From DATEJJ01 sp039649115 (GTDB taxonomy: Bacteria > Actinomycetota > Actinomycetes > Mycobacteriales > Micromonosporaceae), in assembly GCA_039649115.1 (NCBI GenBank), contig JBBWZQ010000008.1, positions 1-11,952 on the forward strand: a DNA stretch of 11,952 nucleotides. The letters run 5' to 3'. Under the pieces are notes generated by a model. It made no database searches. It was not told the DNA's origin and worked only from the letters and a program-made list of their open reading frames with translations. The position numbers and the translations under genes were made by a program. Within the stretch, counting starts at the first letter, position 1. Each line of letters opens with the position of its first letter. Of the stretch, positions 1 through 6,822 are shown piece by piece.

Positions 1-98
1 CGCAGCCGCCGGTCCTGCGGCAGGGCGTGCGCGAGCCGGACGACGGTGGCCGCGCACCGGGAACGGGTCCGGAACCGGTCAGCCAGACCGTGTCGGCA

Positions 99-130
99 TT
101 GTTTGGACGATGTGTCATCGTGGTAAACAA
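99..130. promoter_or_regulatory. Operator-like inverted repeat upstream of the patatin gene
   Basis: Outer arms TTGTTT (99-104) and AAACAA (125-130) flank inner arms ACGATG (107-112) and CATCGT (116-121) around a TGT centre; both arm pairs are perfectly complementary. The outer pair is off centre by one base. The region is locally AT-rich compared with its surroundings and lies 27 bases before the start codon at 157. This fits a dimeric repressor site or promoter: TTGGAC at 103-108 and TAAACA at 124-129 could be weak -35 and -10 boxes with a short 15-base spacer. The symmetry is seen directly; the regulatory role is inferred. The remaining bases 1-98 show no gene I can defend. Confidence 0.4.
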
Positions 131-156
131 ACTCGCACAGCGAGTGGAGGCCGACG

Positions 157-1170
157 ATGTCGCCGACGCGACTTCCGCACCGACGGCGCAGGCGCCCGCG
201 GTTCGGCGTGGTGCTCGGTGGCGGTGGGGTGCTCGGCGCGGCCTGGATGGCCGGGGCGCTGGCGGCGCTGCAGGAGCGCGCCGGCCAGGCCCTCACGGAC
301 GCCGACATCATCGTGGGTACCAGCGCCGGCAGCGTGCTCGCCGCCTCCCTGCGGTGCGGGGTACCGGTGGAGACCATCGTGGCGCACCAGCGCGGCGTGC
401 CGCTGGAGCTCATCCCCGACCTCGCCGACCTGGACCGTGACTCCGGTGCCCTGCCGCCCCTGCCGCGGCTGCGGCTCGGCTCGCCGAGGCTGCTGGCCAG
501 CACCGCCCGCGCGCCGCACCGGGTGCACCCGTGGGTGGCGGCCAGCGCCCTGGTGCCACCGGGGCGGGCCCGGCACCGGACCCTGGCCGGCCTGGTGCAC
601 GGCCTGCTCACCCAGGCCGAGCAGCTGGCGCACCCGCCGGCCGGGCACCCGTGGCCGCGCCGGCCGACCTGGATCATGGCGGTGGACTACGAGTCGGGGC
701 GGCGGATCGCGTTCGGCCGGCCCGCGGCGCCGCCCGCCTCGCTGCCCGACGCGGTGGTCGCCTCCTGCTCGATACCGGGCTGGTACGAGCCCAAGGTGAT
801 CGGGGACCGGCGGTACGTCGACGGCGGGGTGCGCTCCAGCACGTCGCTCGACCTGCTGTCCCGGGTCGCCCTCGACGAGGTGTACGTGCTCGCGCCGATG
901 GCCAGCTACGAGCCGGACCGGCCGCGCAACCCGGCGGTACGCGCCGAGCGGCTGCTCCGGCAGTGGATCACGCGGGGGCTGACCCGCGAGGTACGGAAGG
1001 TCGAGGCGACCGGCGCGCGGGTGACGGTGCTGACGCCCGGACCCGAGGACCTCGCCGCGATCGGCATCAACCTGATGGACCCGGCGCGCCGGCAGCGGGT
1101 GCTGGAGACCTCCCTGCACACCTCACCGGCGCGCCTGTCCACCCTGACAGAGTTGAGGCCGGCCGCGTAG
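157..1170 (+). CDS. Patatin-like phospholipase family protein
   Basis: A 337-residue predicted serine lipid hydrolase of the patatin family, which cleaves acyl esters with a Ser-Asp dyad. Seen in the sequence: an Arg-rich N-terminus (residues 9-15), a glycine-rich oxyanion loop GGGGVLG at 21-27, the nucleophile elbow GTSAGS with Ser56, and the DGG motif with Asp222. All three patatin signatures are present and in order. The usual Arg or Lys of the oxyanion loop is Leu here. There is no signal peptide, so a cytoplasmic or membrane-peripheral location is likely. The ATG at 157 is chosen because GTGGAGG (144-150) lies 6 bases upstream. The TAG stop falls inside a terminator hairpin shared with the convergent downstream gene. 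The substrate is unknown; the gene appears to be monocistronic. Confidence 0.92.
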   Translation: MSPTRLPHRRRRRPRFGVVLGGGGVLGAAWMAGALAALQERAGQALTDADIIVGTSAGSVLAASLRCGVPVETIVAHQRGVPLELIPDLADLDRDSGALPPLPRLRLGSPRLLASTARAPHRVHPWVAASALVPPGRARHRTLAGLVHGLLTQAEQLAHPPAGHPWPRRPTWIMAVDYESGRRIAFGRPAAPPASLPDAVVASCSIPGWYEPKVIGDRRYVDGGVRSSTSLDLLSRVALDEVYVLAPMASYEPDRPRNPAVRAERLLRQWITRGLTREVRKVEATGARVTVLTPGPEDLAAIGINLMDPARRQRVLETSLHTSPARLSTLTELRPAA

Positions 1171-1184
1171 CGGCCGGCCTCAAC
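1152..1184. terminator. Bidirectional hairpin terminator between convergent genes
   Basis: A perfect 15-bp inverted repeat, GTTGAGGCCGGCCGC (1152-1166) and its complement (1170-1184), separated by only three bases (GTA). The stop codon of the patatin gene (1168-1170) lies in the loop, and the stop of the opposing gene is 10 bases beyond the right arm. No clear U tract follows on either strand, which is common for actinobacterial hairpin terminators. It can end transcription from both sides. Confidence 0.8.
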
Positions 1185-1193
1185 CGCCGGTAC

Positions 1194-3071
1194 TCAGGAG
1201 ACGGTCAGCGCCGTGTCGTCCACGACGAAGGACGTCTGCAGCGAGGAGTCCTCCACGCCGCTGAACGAGACGGTCACGGTGGTACCCGCGACGCCGCTGA
1301 GGGTGAACGACTTCTGGCTGTACCCGGTGGCCTTGTTCAGGTTGGAGTAGGTCGCCAGGGTGGTGCTGCCCACCTTCACGGTCAGCTTGTCGAAGGCGGT
1401 GGTCGTCGTGGTCTCCGCCGAGTCGATGTGCAGCCAGAAGGTGAACACGTACGACGTGCAGCCGGCCGGCAGGGTGACCGGCTGGGTCAAGGTGTCGGTG
1501 TGCGTGGTGCCGTACCCGTCCAGCCACGCCTTCCAGGAACCGGAGTGCGCGGCTTCACTGGTGGAGCTGTCGATCACGCCGGCCGAGGGGGTCCACGGTG
1601 CCGGCGTGCTGCCGCTCTCGAAGCCGGGGTTGCCGATCTTCTGGCCCGGGCTGGTACAGCCGCCGCCACCGGTCGGGTTGATCGTCCAGCTGAACGACGT
1701 GGTGCCCCGGGCGCCGGTGTTGTCGGTCACCGTCACCGTGACGCTCGACGTGCCGGCCGTCGTCGGGGTACCCGTGACCGTGCCGCTGGACGAGCCGATG
1801 GACAGGCCGGCGGGCAGCCCGGTGGCGCTGTACGTCAGCGTGGTGCCGGAGGCCGAGTCGCTGGCGGTGATGTGCAGGCTCACCGCGGTGCCGACGGTAC
1901 CGGCCTGGCTGCCCGGGTTGGTCACCGTCACGGTGTTGCCGCCACCCCCGCCGCCCACGACCGCGTGCGTCATCTGGCACCCGTTCACGTCGTTGGACCA
2001 CGTGGTCTGCATGGCGAAGCTACCGGTGGAGAACGCGAAGTTGGCCGAGGCGCCCGCGCCGCTGCTCACCCACGCGCACTTGTCCGCGTTCTCGAACCCG
2101 GTGGAGTCGGTCCAGCCGCCGGCCGGGTTCTGGTCGGTGATGGTCTCCGCGTACTCGTGGCCCTCCACAATGGTCACGCCGTCGAGGTTGCCGGCGGTGC
2201 CCGCGTTGACGAAGTTCCGGCCGCAGCTGGTCCCCGCGTCCGTCACGTACGGCATGTTGGTGAACGCGACGTCGCCGACCGACGAGCTGATCGCCCCGCC
2301 CGTCAGCGTGGTGTCACCGTTCCAGTCGTGCCACGCGCAGAAGCCGCCACCGGGTGTGTTGAACCCGTCCGGGGTGGTGCCGTGCGGGGAGACGACGACG
2401 TATTGCGCATTGCGGTTCGCGGCTGGCGTGGTGTTGCCGAAGTGCGAGGCGGCCGCGACCGCCACCACACCGAGCTGGTGGCCGTTGGCCGACGCGGGTG
2501 AGGCGGCGCCGGTGTCGGCCCACACGCCGGCCAGCGCGCCGCCGGTCGGGTACCCGACGTGCGCGGCGCTGGCCGGGCAGGTCTGGGAGCCGGCCGCGAC
2601 GCCCTCGCAGTACTGGGTCATCACGCCGGAGTACAGCTCGCCGTTGGTGCCGATGCCCTTGAACAGCTGCTGCAGCCGGGGCGCCATGCCCACCGAGTCG
2701 GCGGAGAACGTGGTGTTGCCGTTGGCGTCGGTGCCGGTCGTGCCCCACTGGGAGCCGTAGAAGATCAGGTACACCTTGGGTGCACCGGTGGTGACTCCGA
2801 TGCCGTCCACGGCACCGCCGTAGCTGAGGTCGTTCGCGGCGAGGGCGACGTCTGGGTGCGCCAGCCCGTACCCCTGCATCTGGGCGAACGTCTCCCGGGT
2901 CGGGGTCGCGCCGTGCCGGTACGGGTGCCCGTAGGCGGGTGCGTACGGGTTGCCGCCGGCCGCCTGTGCGCTGCCGGCGAATGACATCAGGCCCAGGATC
3001 AGCGCCAGGGCGGAGAGGGTGGCCAGGCCGGTCCGGACGGCCCAGCGGGATGGTGACACGCGGCGTGCCAT
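1194..3071 (-). CDS. Secreted putative hydrolase with Ig-like domain and C-terminal beta-sandwich
   Basis: A 625-residue exported protein. An Arg-rich n-region, a hydrophobic core (about residues 14-32) and a likely cleavage after SAQA near residue 38 form a signal peptide. The mature N-terminal domain (about 40-370) contains VYLIFYGSQW, a pattern reminiscent of the EXORDIUM/phosphate-induced protein group, and several Cys (CEGV, QTC, FCAW, SCGR, KCAW, GCQ) that could pair outside the cell. It also has the motif GHEYAETITD with His305, Glu306, Glu309 and Asp313, which looks like a metal site but is not canonical HEXXH. A Gly run (about 371-378) leads to a He_PIG-type Ig-like domain (about 379-465), then a second Gly linker and a C-terminal beta-sandwich (about 470-625) opening with NPGFESG, like carbohydrate-binding modules. 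The start at 3071 is preferred over the in-frame ATG at 3137 because GAAGGGA sits 6 bases upstream and the signal peptide then begins correctly. The catalytic activity is unproven; a peptidase or cell-wall role is possible. Confidence 0.88.
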   Translation of the reverse strand: MARRVSPSRWAVRTGLATLSALALILGLMSFAGSAQAAGGNPYAPAYGHPYRHGATPTRETFAQMQGYGLAHPDVALAANDLSYGGAVDGIGVTTGAPKVYLIFYGSQWGTTGTDANGNTTFSADSVGMAPRLQQLFKGIGTNGELYSGVMTQYCEGVAAGSQTCPASAAHVGYPTGGALAGVWADTGAASPASANGHQLGVVAVAAASHFGNTTPAANRNAQYVVVSPHGTTPDGFNTPGGGFCAWHDWNGDTTLTGGAISSSVGDVAFTNMPYVTDAGTSCGRNFVNAGTAGNLDGVTIVEGHEYAETITDQNPAGGWTDSTGFENADKCAWVSSGAGASANFAFSTGSFAMQTTWSNDVNGCQMTHAVVGGGGGGNTVTVTNPGSQAGTVGTAVSLHITASDSASGTTLTYSATGLPAGLSIGSSSGTVTGTPTTAGTSSVTVTVTDNTGARGTTSFSWTINPTGGGGCTSPGQKIGNPGFESGSTPAPWTPSAGVIDSSTSEAAHSGSWKAWLDGYGTTHTDTLTQPVTLPAGCTSYVFTFWLHIDSAETTTTTAFDKLTVKVGSTTLATYSNLNKATGYSQKSFTLSGVAGTTVTVSFSGVEDSSLQTSFVVDDTALTVS

Positions 3072-3077
3072 TGAGGG

Positions 3078-3084
3078 TCCCTTC
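3078..3084 (-). promoter_or_regulatory. Ribosome binding site that fixes the start at 3071
   Basis: On the minus strand GAAGGGA lies 6 bases before the ATG whose first base is 3071. The upstream in-frame ATG at 3137 would add 22 charged and Pro-rich residues before the signal peptide, which does not fit an exported protein. Confidence 0.7.
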
Positions 3085-3172
3085 TGCGGGTTTCGCGGGG
3101 AGGGGGCGTCGACACCGTGAACGCGCGGCATCGGCACGCGGCGGCCGGGGGTGACGGCGCCGAGTTGCGCCG

Positions 3173-3202
3173 ACCATAGTGTTGGATGATTGTGCCGGTC
3201 AA
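3173..3202 (-). promoter_or_regulatory. Sigma-70-type promoter for the secreted Ig-domain protein
   Basis: Reading the minus strand, TTGACC (3202-3197) and TATGGT (3178-3173) are separated by 18 bases, a good match to the housekeeping -35 and -10 consensus. Transcription would start near 3166, giving a leader of about 95 bases before the ATG at 3071. The surrounding bases are less GC-rich than the coding regions. Confidence 0.55.
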
Positions 3203-3320
3203 CAGAGGTCCATATGTCGATGTCCGGACGAGGGTACTAGCAAGGGTAGTTTCCCGGCCGCCCCCGATGGACTTGTGCTGGCGGGATACCGTTGCGGTGA
3301 AGATCGATGACGGGGGCAGT
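3203..3320 (+). other. Upstream region of the glnX-pknG operon, promoter not resolved
   Basis: This noncoding stretch between the minus-strand promoter and the first operon gene must carry the operon promoter, or that promoter overlaps the divergent one. Candidate -10 hexamers TAGTTT (3247-3252) and TACCGT (3287-3292) are present, but neither has a convincing -35 partner at normal spacing. An open frame begins at 3186, but its first 45 codons have mixed base composition unlike the coding regions around it. No RNA gene or riboswitch fold is evident to me. Confidence 0.4.
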
Positions 3321-4643
3321 ATGGGCCAATCAGTACAGGTACTGCCAACTCGTCCGGTGGCACCGGTCCAGGGCCCGACGCTGCGCCGCCGGACCTCCGC
3401 CTGGGCGGGCAGCACCCCCGGCCGCCTCACCGCGCTGATGGCGCTGGTCGTCTCGCTCGGCCTGCTCGTCGGCGTGGCCGGCGTGCTGGGCACGGTGCAC
3501 CGCGCCGGCCTGGTCGACGCCGTACGCACCCGCAGCGGGCCGCTGACCGTGTCCGCCCAGCAGCTGTACCGGTCGCTGTCCGACGCGGACGCCACCGCCG
3601 CCGCGGCGTTCCTGTCCAGCGGGGTGGAGCCGGCCGCGCTGCGCGACCGGTACCAGTCGGACATCGCGGCGGCAAGCGCCGCGCTGACCCAGGCCGCCGG
3701 GGCCAGCGACAGCGACCAGGACGCGGTGCGCCAGATCGCCGGCGCGCTGCCCGTCTACACCGCGCTGGTGGAGACGGCCCGCGCGTACAACCGGATGAAC
3801 CTCCCGCTCGGCGCCGCCTACCTGCGCGAGGCGTCCGGCCTCATGCGCGAGCGGCTGCTCCCGGCCGCGCAGCGGCTGTACCAGTCGCGCACCGGCCGGC
3901 TGGCCACCGACCGCGGCGCCGCGGCCGGCCTGCCGTGGGTCGCCGCGCTCCTCGTCCTGCTCAGCCTCGGCGCCCTCGTGGTGGGCCAGGTCTACCTCGT
4001 GCGGCGCACCCACCGCCTGGTCAACCTCGGCCTGGCCACGGCCACCCTCGCGGCGCTCGCCCTGCTGGTCTGGCTGGTGGTGTCCTGGGCCGGCGCGGCC
4101 AGTGCCCTGCACGCCGGGCAGCGGGAGGGCTCGGCCCAGGTCGAGCTGATGTCGCAGGGGCGTATCCACGCGCTGCAGGCTCGCGCCGACGAGGCGCTCA
4201 CCCTCGTGGCCCACGGCAGCGGTGGCGGCTTCGAGAACGACTTCGCGACCGAGTTCGACCGGCTCACCGGCGACCTGAACCAGGCGCGGCGCGGCGCCGG
4301 GGACGCCGCCGTCCGCGGCGCGCTGCAGGACGCGCTGGACAAGGCCGCCGCCTGGAAGGCGGCGCACACGAAGGTGCGCACCGCCGACGACGGCGGCCGG
4401 TACTCCGACGCGGTGACGCTGGCCGTCGGCACGAGCGACCAGGCCGGCGCGGCGGCGTCGTTCAACGCGCTGGACGCGGACCTGGCCAGGAGCATCGGGG
4501 TGGCCAACGCCGCGTTCGACATGGACGCCGCGCGGGCCGGAGATTCCCTTTCCGGTACCGGCGTCGGATTCCTGTTGTTGACGCTCGTGCTGCTCGCCGG
4601 GGTGGTCGCCGGCTTCCAGCAGCGGATCGGGGAGTACCGATGA
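3321..4643 (+). CDS. glnX: GlnX-like four-helix membrane sensor/transducer
   Basis: A 440-residue membrane protein at the head of the operon. Four hydrophobic helices are visible: about 37-57, 204-226, 235-257 and 413-433. They create two extracytoplasmic, Ala-rich helical regions (about 58-203 and 258-412), each resembling a four-helix-bundle ligand-sensing domain. The N-terminal 36 residues and the very short C-terminal tail are predicted to be cytoplasmic. This topology, the length near 440, and the position directly before glnH and two genes before pknG match Rv0412c (GlnX) of M. tuberculosis, which is thought to relay ligand binding by GlnH to PknG. The assignment rests on context and topology, not residue identity. 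ATG 3321 is chosen because GGGGG (3312-3316) precedes it and the upstream frame looks noncoding; GTG 3297 is an alternative. The stop overlaps the glnH start (ATGA). Confidence 0.8.
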   Translation: MGQSVQVLPTRPVAPVQGPTLRRRTSAWAGSTPGRLTALMALVVSLGLLVGVAGVLGTVHRAGLVDAVRTRSGPLTVSAQQLYRSLSDADATAAAAFLSSGVEPAALRDRYQSDIAAASAALTQAAGASDSDQDAVRQIAGALPVYTALVETARAYNRMNLPLGAAYLREASGLMRERLLPAAQRLYQSRTGRLATDRGAAAGLPWVAALLVLLSLGALVVGQVYLVRRTHRLVNLGLATATLAALALLVWLVVSWAGAASALHAGQREGSAQVELMSQGRIHALQARADEALTLVAHGSGGGFENDFATEFDRLTGDLNQARRGAGDAAVRGALQDALDKAAAWKAAHTKVRTADDGGRYSDAVTLAVGTSDQAGAAASFNALDADLARSIGVANAAFDMDAARAGDSLSGTGVGFLLLTLVLLAGVVAGFQQRIGEYR

Positions 4644-5614
4644 GAAGGTCGCCCGCCCTGCTGCTGCCGGCCGTGCTGGTCGCCCTGCTGGCCGCCTGCA
4701 CGGGCACGCACGCACCGGCCCCGGTCGCCAGCCCCGCGCCGCTCGGGGTGCGCCCGCTCGGCGCCGCCGACCCGGCGGTCATCCCGGGCACCAGTGCCGG
4801 TCCGGCGCAGACCTGCGACCCGCTCGCCAGCCTGCGCCCGCCGGCCAGCCTGCCCGCGGCCCGCGCGATGCCGGCCGGCTCCACCATGGCGCGCATCTTC
4901 GCCAACGGCCGGCTCGTCGTCGGCGTCAACCAGAACACCTACCTGTTCGGATCCCGGGACCCGGCGAGCGGGCAGATCGTCGGCTTCGACATCGACATCG
5001 CCCGGGAGATCGCCCGCGCCATCTTCGGCGACCCGGACAAGGTGCAGCTCAAGGCGATCACGTCGGCGCAGCGGATACCGTTCGTCAATGGCGGTCAGGT
5101 CGACATCGTGGCGGAAACCATGACCATCAACTGCGCGCGCTGGCAGCAGGTGGCCTTCAGCACCGACTACTTCGACGCCGGGCAGCGGATCCTGGTGACC
5201 AGGGGCTCCCCGGTACGCGGGCCGCAGGACCTGGGCGGCAAGAAGGTGTGTGCGGCGGCGGGGAGCACGTCCATCCAGAACATCGCCGGGCTGGCGGCGC
5301 ACCCGGTCCCGGTGTCGGTCAACGACTGGACCGACTGCCTGGTCATGCTCCAGCAGGGCCAGGTGGACGCGGTGTCCACCGATGACACCATCCTCATCGG
5401 GCTGGCCAAGCAGGACCCGCACACCGTGGTCGTGGGCGACAAGTTCACCCGGGAGCCGTACGGGCTGGCGATCAAGAACACCTCGCCGGACTTCGTGCGC
5501 TTTGTCAACGGGGTGCTCGACCAGATGCGCGCGGACGGCACCTGGGCCCGGATCTACTCCCGCTGGCTGGGCGCGCCGGTACCGGCCCCTCCGCCGGCGC
5601 GGTACAAGGACTGA
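4640..5614 (+). CDS. glnH: Glutamate/amino-acid-binding lipoprotein, GlnH-like
   Basis: A 324-residue family 3 solute-binding protein, predicted to bind an acidic amino acid or its amide outside the membrane. A short lipoprotein signal ends in LLAAC with the lipidated Cys20; a Pro/Ala-rich tether follows, then the two-lobed binding domain (about 85-310). Family features include GRLVVGVNQNTYLFG, GFDIDIAREIA, the AETMTINCARW block, KKVCAAAGSTS and DAVSTDDTIL. Four more Cys (about 59 and those in INC, KVC and TDC) could form extracellular disulfides. No ABC permease or ATPase gene is nearby, so sensing rather than uptake is likely, as for Rv0411c beside pknG in M. tuberculosis. GGGGAG (4629-4634) is the ribosome binding site inside the end of glnX, and the ATGA overlap suggests translational coupling. 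Confidence 0.9.
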   Translation: MRRSPALLLPAVLVALLAACTGTHAPAPVASPAPLGVRPLGAADPAVIPGTSAGPAQTCDPLASLRPPASLPAARAMPAGSTMARIFANGRLVVGVNQNTYLFGSRDPASGQIVGFDIDIAREIARAIFGDPDKVQLKAITSAQRIPFVNGGQVDIVAETMTINCARWQQVAFSTDYFDAGQRILVTRGSPVRGPQDLGGKKVCAAAGSTSIQNIAGLAAHPVPVSVNDWTDCLVMLQQGQVDAVSTDDTILIGLAKQDPHTVVVGDKFTREPYGLAIKNTSPDFVRFVNGVLDQMRADGTWARIYSRWLGAPVPAPPPARYKD

Positions 5615-5616
5615 CG

Positions 5617-6822
5617 ATGCGCAGGGACGCAGCGGAGCGGATCCTGGCCGGACTCGGCGCCGCGTACGACCGGATCGCCGCGGCGATGTTCGCCGTCGAC
5701 GGGCACCCCGGACTGGTCCTGCTGCGCGACCCCCACCTGGCCGGCGCCACGCTGGCCCGGGCGCGCACCCTGCGGCCCGAGGTGGACCTGCTCTGGGCGC
5801 ACTTCACGCTGCTGGGCAACCTGGTGTCCCGGGCCCGGGAGGTCTGCGCGCAGCGCCGGCCGGGCGACGCGGAGTGGGCGGACCTGGAACGGCTGCTGGG
5901 CGAGCCGGTGGTCGCGCTGGACGCGGCCGGCCTGCCGCTGGACGGCCCGGGCAGCCCCGCGACCCGGATGCGCCTGGGTGAGCTGGCCGAGCAGCTGGAG
6001 CGGCGCTGCGCCGGGGTCACCACGTACCTGTCCGAAGTGGACACCGCGTGGACCGTGGTGGCCGGGCGGCTGGCCCGGACGGGCGAAGCCGTCGACGCGC
6101 TGGTCGCGCTCGCCACCGGGCTGGGCCAGCCGGACGCGGTGGCCGGCGTGCGCCGGGCACTGGACGAGATCGCGCTGCTGGACGCCGCCGACCCGCTGTC
6201 CGCCGCGCCGGGCGGGCGCATCGGCGGGGCGGCCGGCACCCGGTTCGAGGCACTGGACGCGGCGCTGGCCGCGGTCCGGGCCAGGCTCACCGACCTGGAC
6301 CGGCTGCGCGACGGGTACCCGGAGCGCGCCGCCGGGCTCCAGGCGCTCGTGGCCGAGGTGGCGCTGGCGGAGCAGGCGGTCGCGCGGGCGCACCAGCGCG
6401 CCGCGGAGAAGATCGCCCAGCCGAACCTGGGCCCGCTGCCGGCCGCGGCCGCGGTGCTGCACAACCGCCTCGCCGAACTGGACCGGCTGCGCCAGGCCGG
6501 GCAGTGGAGCCGGCTGGCCGCCGATCTGTCCACTGTGGAGCAGGCGGCGCGCCGGGCCGGGGAGCGCGCGGTGGAGTTGCGGGCGCTGGCCGACGGCCTG
6601 GTCGACCGGCGCGACGAGCTGCGCGGCCGGCTGTCGGCATACCGGGAGAAGGCGGCTCGGCACGGGCTGGCCGAGGACGCCGACCTCGGCACGCGGTACG
6701 AGCGGGCCCACGCCCTGCTGCACACCGCGCCGTGCGACCTGCGGGCCAGCACCCAGGAGGTGCACCGCTACCAGCAGGACCTGTCGGAGCTGCTGAACCA
6801 GGAGGGACGGGTCCATGACTGA
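5617..6822 (+). CDS. Unrecognised helical protein between glnH and pknG
   Basis: A 401-residue protein I cannot place in a named family. It is rich in Ala, Leu, Arg and Glu, has no signal peptide or membrane helix, and looks almost wholly alpha-helical. Long stretches with heptad-like hydrophobic spacing occur at about 200-270 and 285-340. A Gly/Ala break (about 190-205) splits it into an N-terminal and a C-terminal half. The last block (about 339-397), containing YREKAARHGLAED, ALLHTAPCDLR with Cys373 and a Tyr-Gln-rich end, has sharper motif character than the rest. It begins 2 bases after the glnH stop, with AAGGA (5606-5610) as ribosome binding site, and overlaps pknG by 8 bases. A cytoplasmic adaptor between the membrane sensor and PknG is a reasonable inference, not shown. 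Confidence 0.85.
   Translation: MRRDAAERILAGLGAAYDRIAAAMFAVDGHPGLVLLRDPHLAGATLARARTLRPEVDLLWAHFTLLGNLVSRAREVCAQRRPGDAEWADLERLLGEPVVALDAAGLPLDGPGSPATRMRLGELAEQLERRCAGVTTYLSEVDTAWTVVAGRLARTGEAVDALVALATGLGQPDAVAGVRRALDEIALLDAADPLSAAPGGRIGGAAGTRFEALDAALAAVRARLTDLDRLRDGYPERAAGLQALVAEVALAEQAVARAHQRAAEKIAQPNLGPLPAAAAVLHNRLAELDRLRQAGQWSRLAADLSTVEQAARRAGERAVELRALADGLVDRRDELRGRLSAYREKAARHGLAEDADLGTRYERAHALLHTAPCDLRASTQEVHRYQQDLSELLNQEGRVHD

Noticed and set aside
1..98. Possible end or start of a neighbouring gene at the left edge
   Set aside because: All six frames were considered; none gives a recognisable motif or a start with a ribosome binding site in such a short stretch.
27..440. Open frame from 27 reading into the patatin gene in another frame
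   Set aside because: It crosses the operator-like repeat and overlaps the patatin start out of frame; the translation is featureless.
531..2501. Plus-strand open frame spanning the convergent gene junction
   Set aside because: It overlaps the patatin out of frame, crosses the terminator hairpin and runs antisense to the secreted protein. Its translation is low-complexity Arg/Gly/Ala with no motif.
3186..3320. N-terminal extension of the GlnX-like protein to ATG 3186
   Set aside because: The added 45 residues are encoded by less GC-biased DNA, overlap the divergent promoter and lack a ribosome binding site. ATG 3321 has a purine-rich site and a normal length for the family.
3330..5422. Overlapping long minus-strand frames opposite glnX and glnH
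   Set aside because: Both sense genes have membrane or lipoprotein signatures in order, while the antisense translations show no conserved motif.
4640..5614. ABC amino-acid importer component
   Set aside because: No permease or ATPase gene lies in the window and the neighbours are signalling genes, so a sensor role fits better. An importer subunit supplied from elsewhere cannot be fully excluded.
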